Positions 47,875 to 56,029 of a stretch of DNA of 64,000 nucleotides are shown here, piece after piece. Source of the stretch: Farysia itapuensis (taxonomy: Eukaryota; Basidiomycota; Ustilaginomycetes; Ustilaginales; Ustilaginaceae); NCBI GenBank assembly GCA_023212645.1, contig JALBYC010000007.1, positions 1 to 64,000 on the forward strand, given 5' to 3'. A model generated the notes under the pieces. The model worked only from the letters and a program-made list of their open reading frames with translations. It did not search any database and was not told the DNA's origin. Made by a program: the position numbers and the translations under genes. Numbering within the stretch: the first letter of the stretch is position 1; every line of letters starts with the position of its first letter.

Positions 47875-50800
47875 TTAGTAGCGGTATTCGTTAAGTTCGC
47901 AAGCTTCTTGAAACCGAGCGATCTTTGATACGAACTTCATGGCGGGAAAGAGGCATGTCCACTCCGCATGCTCATAACGACCTAGGAGAGCCCGAATTTG
48001 ATCGGACCGGTAGATCTGCAGCTTTTGCTTTAGCTTTCGCCCTGGAGCGAGATGAACATAGCCTTGGGTGATTTGAATGTCGGTGTACTGGTTGACGAGA
48101 ACGAAGCCATCCGGACTGTAATCCTCCTTGGCCATAAATTGGATGACTTCTCCGTATACGTCTGTACCAAGTTTGTTCTGCAATCGGACGGTGGAACTTT
48201 GACGCGCCTCCTCAAACTCGGTGGAAAGTTTTAGGCCGGTGACGAGGACATCAGGGTCGAGTTTGTACTTTCCGTACGCAACTAGCTTGCCACCTGGCAA
48301 TTCGCCCGTTTTCAAGGCATCGTCGATGGCTTTCTGTTGTTCGGCATTTGGCGCACCAATCTCGTGCTCTTCGTGCTCGTGTGTATATCTTACTGTAGGT
48401 GGTTGTCTCTCTGGCGGGATTTCAGTAGCACAAGGCCACTCGCAGATTTTGGCTGCCTCACGTTGCCTAAGACGAGCATAGAGCGATTTGTAGGAGAAAC
48501 GTTCGTCACGCATCATGGCCCGAATGTAGCCGAGCTCTCGTGCGTAGCTCGCTTGCGAGAACAGATCAACTTTACCATAAGCTTTGATGTAATCCTGCAG
48601 GTGAAGAAGGTAATGCAAGGACAAGGTAGCTCTGTGCACCGCCGCGCAGGACCGTTTGACAAATTGCGTCTCGAATTGTGCGCAAAATTTCGCAAGTAGT
48701 GCATGCACGCGAGTGAGATCTGTCAATGAATGACCATCGACAGAAAAAGCGAGGTCTAACGCTTGTCGCAAAAGTGCAAAAAGCGAAAACATTGCGGGTG
48801 GGGCATGAGACGCGAACAAGAACGGTCCCAAGTAATAATGCACCACGCAGGAGGCTTCGAGTGCGGTGAGAGATCTGTTCTCTATAATCGCTGCCTTCCG
48901 AAGGAGATACCGGTCGAACGAGGCAGGCAGCCCGGACCTGTTTGCAGCGATTGATGTGCCAAATTCTTTCCATAGCGTTGGTGAGATACTGTACGAATCG
49001 AATTGTTGTTCCGTCAAGGCGCTGATGATAGCTTGTGGAATTTCGAGACTACACAAACGGTGTATGTCGATAGGGAAAAAGAACGGAGAACGGAATGTGT
49101 TGAGCTCGTGAAACAATGAAGGGCCTCGGACGCACACTTCCAAAGAAGCTGGCTTAGCAAGTGTCGAATCTGTGGGCGATGTCAGACGGCTTACTTGCGC
49201 CATGTAGTCGTCATGAGATCGAAGCGGGAGACGAAAGGGATCGTAAGACGCCGGCCTGTCCGGGTTGATTCGTTCGGTCTGACCATGTGTAGGAGTTTTT
49301 AGGGGATAGAAATGTTTTTCATTTGGTCTAGCTACGCATGCCTTTTCGATGTAGCACACGCTACAACCATACTGGCACTTCTGCGGGTTCGTGTGCGACA
49401 CTGCAGACCTTGCGTATCCAACAGCACCGACACCGACAAGGTGGGTCTTCATTGATCGAAAACTCTGCGAGCACTCGTCCCAGACCGGTTCAGGTTCGCC
49501 ACTTAGCTCATCTACGATCGGACGGAGAAAGGAGTCAAGGTCCCCGGGGGGTAGCGGACCCGGTATCACGGTGACGGGCAATATTTCGTCGGAAGTGTAC
49601 CTCACCTCTGGGGCAAGGTTCAGACGAGTTGCCAGCACCACCCAGCCATCCCATTCTTTGCTCGATTTCTGACTTGAGCTGTCAATTGTCAGGAAGAGAG
49701 GCTCTTGTATTGTCTCCCCAGTGCTGGAAAGGGTATTTGACAAGCAAGCAGCACTTGCGCCGTCGGCAAAGTCTCTGAATACGTGTGTAGACGTGGAACG
49801 ACTAGCTTTTGCCCTTAACGACACCGTCTCGCGATAATTTGCTGCCTTGCCCTGCCCATAATGCAGCCTTGCGATGATACGCGGAAGCACGGAAAGGATG
49901 GTGTAGGTCTTGCAGGGCTCTCCACTACTAAGTTTTCTGGGCTTCTTGCACTGCCTACCGTTGCGAAGATACGGACACTCTTGCAGCGAAGCATACTCGC
50001 CGGTGTAAGCTACGCACGAGTCTGGGCACATGTCGATTGTCACTGAGCTAAGTCCAGAAACCGCCAGCACGAGCTTGTGTTGATAATCCAGAGACGGGGT
50101 CGGGAACTTAAGGCCTGTTATTCTCGCGAAATACCCCTTACGCAACCTCTTCGTGAAGTCCGTATAGTTCTTGATGTCTTTCATGAAGCCTGAAGCTCCG
50201 ACTTCAGTAGTAGTTTTGTATAAATGCAGAACCTCTCTGGCGCCCTTCGGAAGAGGACCGGGGATACTCCTCTCGGCAGCCGGAAGGAAACGTTGCTCTC
50301 TGCCTTTGATGACAATGTCCAATTCTTCGAGTTCTGCGTACTCTCTTTCTTCTCGCACGTCGTCATCCTCTTCCTCTTCTTCCTCTTCTTCCATCTCGTC
50401 TTCTGCCTCTTGGTCCGGCCTCGGGGAGGGCACAGGTTCGGACGGATCTGGAAACCATCTGCCACCTCGCATGTCATCGAAGCGATCATTTTTGAGATCG
50501 GGCTTCTTCTTGCCTTCAGTACGCACCTCATACTTGCTTGACGCCGTTTATATAGCCTGTAGGCTCCCCGTCGTGGTCAAATTCGCCTATATCGGGGTCA
50601 TACAAGGTGTCAACTACGACGATTCGTGAGGTGGGTGGGTTCGCATCGACATTGCTGGGTTCAAGGCGTTGTTTCTTTTGAGCCGGCTCTGCACCGTCGT
50701 TGTTGGTGGCTCGGGTTGCCTCCCCTCTCTGAGAGTCTCGTACAAAGTCGTTGTCTCGATTAGCTTCTACGGTGCTTCGCAGATCCCGATCTACACTCCC

Positions 50801-50938
50801 ACGTAATCCGCTGAAAGTTGATAGAGTTTCTTGATTTTTGCAACAGTCCTTGTGTTTCGTTCGCAGTCTGACAATCTTCTTGCCTTTGCAGTACTGACAG
50901 TGGCACCACACTCTATCATCTTGAGTCCCCGAGAACAT
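47875..50938 (-). CDS. Tnp2-like (CACTA/EnSpm type) transposase, two reading frames
   Basis: A large minus-strand ORF (50526-47875, 883 codons) resembles the Tnp2 transposases of basidiomycete CACTA elements. Its landmarks are VTIDMCPDSCVAYTGEYASLQECPY, a cysteine-bearing recognition block, VLPRIIARL, VFRDFADGA, HLVGVGAVGYARSAV and YGCSVCYI. A second frame just upstream (50938-50528) encodes the usual basic cysteine N-terminus (WCHCQYCKGKKIVRLRTKH) and a nuclear-like, acidic linker. The two frames differ by one register near 50530. A GT donor is there (caagtatgag), but the simplest GT...AG intron does not restore the frame. So either an unresolved intron or a frameshift separates them. A poly-Glu stretch follows. 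Whether it is active is unknown. Confidence 0.7.
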
Positions 50939-51088
50939 CCTGAAAGGAACAAGACGGAAGCAGTGGAAATGGTGGTCAGTGCACCTAATGAAGCTTGAAA
51001 AGAGCTTGCCGCAACTTCGAAAAGACCAAAATTGCAAATTTAGTCCCTGTCAACTTTCAGCAGAACATCGTTCCAGATCACAAGCAAG
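50939..51088. promoter_or_regulatory. Short divergent region, transposase and ORF B
   Basis: Only about 150 bp separate the divergent start codons of the transposase N-terminal frame and Copia-derived ORF B, so regulatory sequence may be shared. No motif is recognised. Confidence 0.25.
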
Positions 51089-52933
51089 ATGAGCAACAGA
51101 GGCAGGCGCTCTCGTGGCAGACCGCAAGCCAGTCAATCGCAGCCACCACAGCCTGTAAGATACGAGTACCTGCCATCAGCAGCTGGCCATTTCATCATTG
51201 GAGACGCCGACTGGCACTTGTCAACGACAGCTTCCCAACATGTGTGTCGCAATGTCTCTCTTATGACCAACGTTCGGCGCCATCCGGGAATCGTTAGGAT
51301 AGCAGGTCGAGATGTCAATTACGAGCTGAAAGGTAACGTCAAAGTTGTACCCCGGGGGGTCTCAACCCGACCAGGACTCGTGTTACAAAACGTAGCTCTT
51401 GTGGACAATGCTCCGTGCAACATGTTCAGTGCAATGAGCTTCATACACAATGGCCGTGAAACTGGGAAAATAACCATCTGCGCAGAGGGAAACGACTGGC
51501 AGGTTCTGACCGAACTCAACGGCAGGCCTCCTTCAACCATTATCACCGCGACCAACCGCTCAGGAATACCTTATCTGAACATTGAAAGGGTCGTCGTCCC
51601 ACCTCTTTTGCCCAATGGCGGAATTCACTGGGCAGCCAATCAACCTCAAGCTGCCATACAAAATGCAGAGCGCGCACAGGCGCAGGCGCAGTCCCAGAGT
51701 AGACAAAGTCCTACTGACAGTCCCTCAGAAGCAAACACAAGGGATGCCGACGTCAAGACACTAGAAGACTGGATCGAATGGCATCACAAGCTCGGCCATA
51801 TTGGCGTTCAGGCTGTCAAAGAGACTTTGAAATCTCAGGGAATCACCTTTGCGAATGTACCCAAACGATTCGAGTGTGACGCCTGTACAAAGACCAAGAG
51901 CAGGCCAAACGATACTGACAGTCCCTCCGGAGCAAATCCGAAAACTGCCCAAGTCAAGACACTCTCCGACTGGATGCTGTGGCATCGGAGATTGGGCCAT
52001 CCTGACATTTGGACACTCAAACGAACTCTTAAAGCTTATCGCATCAGCTTTGCGAACGTGCCTAAGCGACTCGATTGTGACGCCTGCAAAGAAAGCAGTT
52101 CCAGTGCCTACCCTCCCTTTGACAGCACTACTGCCAAACCGTTCGACATTGTCGTTTGTGGCTTCATAGGCCCACTTCGCACTGAAAGCAGCGATGGAAA
52201 TAGGTATATTGTTACGTTCCTGGACATTCATACTCGCTACGCCTGGGTCGATACTGTAGCCGACGAGGATGACATCGTTCTTGCAGTGACGAACTGGCTA
52301 AAGACCATCAAGCGCACCCATCACTGTGTTCCAAAAGCCTTCAGGAGTGACAACAGCTTCGAGCTTACGCGTCGAGCAATGGTCCATGCCATTCAAAGCC
52401 GAGGCATAGCACATCAAATCACCGCTGACGAAACGCCTGAGAACAATGGATTTTCGAAGCGACTCAGTCGGACTCTGATCGACATGGCTCGACCCATGCT
52501 GATGCGTTCTCGGTTAGACGTTACGGAATGGGATCACGCCATCAGACACGCAGCCTGGCTCCGGAATCGAATTTATACAACTTCCATCAACGGCGTCCCC
52601 TACTCGCTCCTGCATGGAAGAAAGCCGGATATTGATCAAGTCGTGCCTTTCGGAGTACGGGCACGCATCTGGCCGTTTGGTTATATCGAAGATATTCCAG
52701 GTGGCAGTGCCTGTAGCGCCATCGTCGTTGGCATGGGCGATGTAAGTTCCAAAGCATACAAATGCATCGACCCGAACAACGAATGGGAACTGCAGGTCAC
52801 GTCCAAAATTATGATCGACCTGCTTCCGAACGAAACCTCTCCTTTACTGGGTTGCCACGGCACCGGATGCTACGCACACCTTTTTGAGCGAGACGGCGAT
52901 GAAAATGACTCGGAATACTTTTCCAGCTCGTGA
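51089..52933 (+). CDS. Copia-derived protease/integrase-like protein B (catalytically dead, duplicated zinc module)
   Basis: This is a 614-residue paralogue of ORF A with the same architecture and the same kind of start (MSNRGRRSRGRP). The protease block is WHLSTTASQHVCRN, with Thr in place of the catalytic Asp. It carries two successive HHCC pre-integrase modules (WHHKLGHI...CDAC and WHRRLGHP...CDAC), where ORF A and Copia elements have one. In the integrase core the first Asp is Gly (VVCGFIGPL), the second Asp is kept (FRSDNSFEL) and the Glu is Lys (NGFSKRLSRTL). The ORF ends at the integrase boundary with an acidic tail (ERDGDENDSEY). No RT or RNase H follows. The frame is intact. Function unknown. 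Confidence 0.8.
   Translation: MSNRGRRSRGRPQASQSQPPQPVRYEYLPSAAGHFIIGDADWHLSTTASQHVCRNVSLMTNVRRHPGIVRIAGRDVNYELKGNVKVVPRGVSTRPGLVLQNVALVDNAPCNMFSAMSFIHNGRETGKITICAEGNDWQVLTELNGRPPSTIITATNRSGIPYLNIERVVVPPLLPNGGIHWAANQPQAAIQNAERAQAQAQSQSRQSPTDSPSEANTRDADVKTLEDWIEWHHKLGHIGVQAVKETLKSQGITFANVPKRFECDACTKTKSRPNDTDSPSGANPKTAQVKTLSDWMLWHRRLGHPDIWTLKRTLKAYRISFANVPKRLDCDACKESSSSAYPPFDSTTAKPFDIVVCGFIGPLRTESSDGNRYIVTFLDIHTRYAWVDTVADEDDIVLAVTNWLKTIKRTHHCVPKAFRSDNSFELTRRAMVHAIQSRGIAHQITADETPENNGFSKRLSRTLIDMARPMLMRSRLDVTEWDHAIRHAAWLRNRIYTTSINGVPYSLLHGRKPDIDQVVPFGVRARIWPFGYIEDIPGGSACSAIVVGMGDVSSKAYKCIDPNNEWELQVTSKIMIDLLPNETSPLLGCHGTGCYAHLFERDGDENDSEYFSSS
51713..52115 (+). repeat. Tandem duplication of a 201-bp unit inside ORF B
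   Basis: Two in-frame units of about 67 codons begin with the same actgacagtccctc (51713 and 51914) and each contain a WH...LGH plus CDAC zinc module and the phrase FANVPKR. They have diverged at many positions, so the duplication is not recent. Confidence 0.75.
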
Positions 52934-53088
52934 TCATGAAGCCACAGTAACTACCTCGCTCACAGACACCCACGATTTGAACGACACATTCGTCACCAGA
53001 TGCGCGACTTACATGCTATAACGTTCGACTAACCACGGTGTTTGCAATTTGCAACCCGAAGTATCGAAAAAGTGAATTGATTGCAAGC

Positions 53089-53436
53089 CTACTCGTGCGA
53101 TGTGATGATTCTTGCCACTTCGTCGATGTACCTGGTTGCCCACTCTTGCTCTTCAGGCGAACGGAATCCGTCGAATTTTTTGAGCTCTCCCCATGCAGTC
53201 AGGACGTTGTTTTTTAGCAGGTATCGAAAGGCCTGCCTGCTTTCTGGAGTCGATTTGATACCGCGACGCAGGGGCTTGCCCTTGTATTTCGCCACAATTT
53301 CTGCTACGAATTCAGGCCAGGTGAGATAGCGAGACGGACGAGGATCTTCTCCGCCGGTCTGTGCTCCGACAGTCGTGATCAACACGACTACGAGCAGGAG
53401 GATAATGAATTTCAGCGTGCTGCGAGGGCCGTTCAT
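53089..53436 (-). CDS. Small secreted protein B, effector candidate
   Basis: This 115-residue single-exon protein has a strong signal peptide, residues 1-25 (MNGPRSTLKFIILLLVVVL then ITTVGA, cleavage before QTGG). The mature ~90 residues have no cysteine. They are predicted to be mostly helical and charged, with WPEFVAEIVAKYKGKPLRRG, AFRYLLKNNVLTAWGEL and WATRYIDEVARII. No domain is recognised. It sits 155 bp from the 3' end of Copia-derived ORF B, in convergent orientation. Effector status is inference from size, secretion and location. Confidence 0.78.
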   Translation of the reverse strand: MNGPRSTLKFIILLLVVVLITTVGAQTGGEDPRPSRYLTWPEFVAEIVAKYKGKPLRRGIKSTPESRQAFRYLLKNNVLTAWGELKKFDGFRSPEEQEWATRYIDEVARIITSHE

Positions 53437-53519
53437 GATATCTGGAGAATTTCCGTGAAGAAGTACAATGGGCTGGGTGGTGTTCTGAGCGTGCTACAAC
53501 TCTGGAGCTAGTAGTCTCT

Positions 53520-53711
53520 TTATGTAGCTTGTCCATCGCATGCAACTGGGCAAAGTGGATGACAAGCGAGATATACCTCCTTGGTTTGGCCAGTGACGGT
53601 ATCTTTGACACGAAGATTAGCGTGAGAATGGACAGAGCATGGCTTCCCACACCAGGTACACAAGCAGTTCGTGTGGGAAACACCAGCACTTGAAGCATCG
53701 ATGTCGGCCAA
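53520..53711 (-). pseudogene. Cysteine-rich coding fragment, possible exon
   Basis: A 63-codon minus-strand frame contains CLCTWCGKPCSVHSHANLRV then YLACHPLCPVAC. The spacing of cysteines and histidines suggests a zinc-binding domain. The frame opens with TTG after a stop and has no ATG, so it is either an internal or last exon or a remnant. No family was recognised. Confidence 0.3.
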
Positions 53712-54289
53712 GTCACGTTGACTACTCTATGATCCTTCTGTGCTAGGCGAAGATTGCTTTCTGCCAGGAATTCAAATCACAAGCCAATGCGCATCATGTG
53801 TGGGGATTGATGGCGTCCCGCGGTATGAAGCGCAAACGCACAAGGTTTGGTTCGGCTACTGAACATCGGAACATGACGCCGTCATGAATAAACGCCATAC
53901 TGACCCTGAGACTTGCAATTTATTGCGGCACTACGTGTCGGCAGGCGTGATAGCTATACTGCAGGAGAGTCAAGGCATGTATTGTGATCACCAGAGCAGC
54001 CGTTCACCTACTTCGTTCTCTTAACTCGCTCTGCACCCGCTCAAGTGACAGCAATTTCTGCCATTGGTGGGACAGTAGCACCCTACGCGACCAGCTTTCT
54101 TTTAGTCGCTCTTGCGTGATGGTTGAGGGTGCCGATGTTCATCTCCCGGTTCAGACTCTTCAGTCCATAGATGCGGCCTCGCTAGCATGATTCACTTCTT
54201 TTGCTCCTGTCGAGCTACGATTGACATTGATCAATGACCCAAATGTCCATCACCATTTTACCACAGTCATTCAATCAATGTTGATCTAG

Positions 54290-54622
54290 TCAGACCAAGA
54301 ATTTCTCCTCGCAGTAATGGCAATGACTCGAGCTGGGAAGACATCCAGAGCTTTCAGGACGATAGACCAGTTGGTGTGACCGGACATGGCCGTAGGTGAA
54401 GCATACCGAGCAGCAACTGATTGGCTAAGGTAGCGCTTCTGTTGCTTGTAACGATCCATCGTGCACTTGCCGGTGCCGCTTCATCACGGTTGTCAGGCAA
54501 AATTGAGAGGAGCACTTTGCGCAACGACTAACGATAGGTTTCAGGGGACGGCATACTCGATTCCGCCCGAACGGAGCAAGATGAAACTCTGGTGCAATCT
54601 GTCTGCGCTGCAATCTCAGCAA
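54290..54622 (-). pseudogene. C2H2 zinc-finger gene fragment
   Basis: A minus-strand frame without ATG (54622-54425) contains a canonical finger, CAKCSSQFCLTTVMKRHRQVH (C-x2-C-x12-H-x3-H). In another frame just downstream lie CCSVCFTYGHVRSHQ and CHYCEEKFLV before a stop at 54290, possibly joined by an intron with a gtgcac donor and a ccttag acceptor. The 5' end is missing. This may be a decayed finger gene or transposon remnant. Confidence 0.35.
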
Positions 54623-54713
54623 TGTACAAGCCTCCTCAAACGTCTTCCCTTACTTTTTCCGTTGTCGTCGTGCTACTGTCTGCTTACGTCAACGTGTCTT
54701 AAGACTAGTAGTC

Positions 54714-55284
54714 ATGCTTCTGTTTTATGCTTTGCTCTGTTTTCTGCTCACTGCATTGACGGTGCATGCTGGACTGGACGAGAGCTTTGCTCAGCTTTTG
54801 GCTGAACTGGAAGGTGAGGCCAAAGTTCAGATCAAAGACGTCCACAAGCAACAATGGCTGGCTTCGCTCAAGAAAAGCCTTCTACTTGACGATTTCACAG
54901 CGGACAGACGACGTAGGTGGCGGTGGTCAGTTGACATCTGTATCGTGGTACTGACTTTCCGCTCTCATCTGCAGCTGATCAGCTGATGCTGTACATCCGC
55001 CAAGGCGGACTTGGTCAACAAGGTAAGTGAACAGAATGTGGGGGTTACAGATATTTGATGACTGAAGCCATTTGGGCTTAGATTACAAGCACAAAGCCAC
55101 GTATCAGAACACCATCCTGCCTTTTCTGTCGAGCGCTCCTGATCAAAAGCAGCCAGCTCTGGTGGCGCTGCAGTCACTTGAGCATATGCACAAAATTATC
55201 AAGGTGCAAAAAGAGCCAGTGACGCTCGTTGAGTCGGCCGGCTCGAGTTCCAGCTCCAAGAGTTGGTGGAGACCATTTGGCTAA
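54714..55284 (+). CDS. Small secreted protein C, effector candidate
   Basis: Three exons (54714-54912, 54975-55022, 55082-55284) join in phase to give 149 residues. The introns are 62 and 59 nt, with donors gtaggt and gtaagt. Residues 1-19 are a signal peptide (MLLFYALLCFLLTALTVHA). The mature protein has no cysteine and is rich in Leu, Gln and Lys, suggesting helices: FAQLLAELEGEAKVQIKDVH, QQWLASLKKSLLLDDF, ALVALQSLEHMHKIIKV. A Ser run and SWWRPFG form the C-terminus. Without splicing, exon 1 runs into a stop in sequence unlike the rest. No family recognised. The effector role is inferred from secretion, size and the neighbouring secreted proteins. Confidence 0.8.
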
Positions 55285-55519
55285 AGTAGTTTCTAGTCAA
55301 TGAACATGCCATTTTGTGTGGCACCCATAAAGCATCTGATACAGTAGTATGAAGAAACCAGTGCGCTGATAGTCTGTAGCCCAGAGTGGGGAGATGCCGC
55401 CCTGTTCATTCGACCAGGTATGCCTGACCGTAGAAAAAAACATTTGCGGCTCCTCAAGCCTTCCCAGAATCTTGACACGCCAAATCTTTTGCATGCTGTC
55501 TCGGCAAATGTACAAGTCG

Positions 55520-55995
55520 ATGAGACTTGTTGTATGCTTGGTTTTTGGCATACTCGCAGTCTCTGCTCAAGAAGGCATGGATATGTCCGTCGGAGGGATC
55601 GTCTCAGCTCGTTTGTCCAGAGCAATTCGTTTCGGCATGCTACCACGAGTGGACGCCATTACGAAATCTGTCAACAATCATCGAGACGCCATCAACGGCT
55701 TCTTCGGCTTACAACAGCCGGATTCACCCGACGAAATGCGCGCAAATCGAGGACCAAGGGGGCCTGTCATCGACAAGTGTTCTACTGCCACCCTTGAGCC
55801 GAAGACAAACGCTGCAAGAGGCGCTGTCAGAAAAGATACGATCTACGAATTTGACCCATCCAAATCCTCGAGCTTACCCACGTAAGGTGTAGTGGCATTC
55901 ACATTCTTCTCGAGTTCCCAGCTGACTTGACTCGAACCTTTTCCAGCGTCGGTGGAGACGAGTGCAGACGTCACGCAGCCGCAAGAGGCAATTGA
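55520..55995 (+). CDS. Small secreted protein D, effector candidate
   Basis: This protein has a signal peptide, residues 1-16 (MRLVVCLVFGILAVSA, cleavage before QEG). An in-frame ATG 12 nt upstream (55508) is an alternative start. Exon 1 is 55520-55881. A gtaagg donor and a strong pyrimidine-rich acceptor (ccttttccag, 65-nt intron) lead to exon 2, 55947-55995, giving 136 residues ending CRRHAAARGN. If the intron is retained, the frame stops after only SSSLPT (TAA at 55883-55885). Splicing adds a second cysteine to the mature chain. The mature part has SVGGIVSARLSRAIRFGMLP and no known domain. The stop is 34 bp from that of the convergent DUF2786 gene. Confidence 0.72.
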
Positions 55996-56029
55996 TCAGA
56001 ACAGGGTATCACATAAGGCATACAGAGGC

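Larger units (their letters stand above)
45839..52933. mobile_element. Transposon-derived island: two Copia-like PR-INT genes around a Tnp2-like transposase
   Basis: The block holds Copia-derived ORF A (+), a CACTA/Tnp2-like transposase (-) and Copia-derived ORF B (+). There is no reverse transcriptase or RNase H in any frame between or after them. I could not find long terminal repeats or terminal inverted repeats by eye, so the limits of any original element are not defined. The coordinates span the three coding regions only. Confidence 0.65.
53437..54713. other. Intergenic region with decayed zinc-finger-like exons
   Basis: This 1.3-kb stretch holds two cysteine-rich minus-strand pieces, listed separately, and otherwise only short frames. 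A CATAAAGAG about 85 bp upstream of secreted protein B may be its TATA-like element. Confidence 0.4.

Noticed and set aside
44895..53088. Long terminal repeats or terminal inverted repeats bounding the Copia-derived ORFs or the transposase
   Set aside because: By eye I found no direct repeat flanking the ORFs and no CACTA...TAGTG pair; a self dot plot would be needed to be sure.
53089..55995. Homology among secreted proteins B, C and D
   Set aside because: All are short and helical-looking, but I see no shared motif, so I do not call them a paralogous family.
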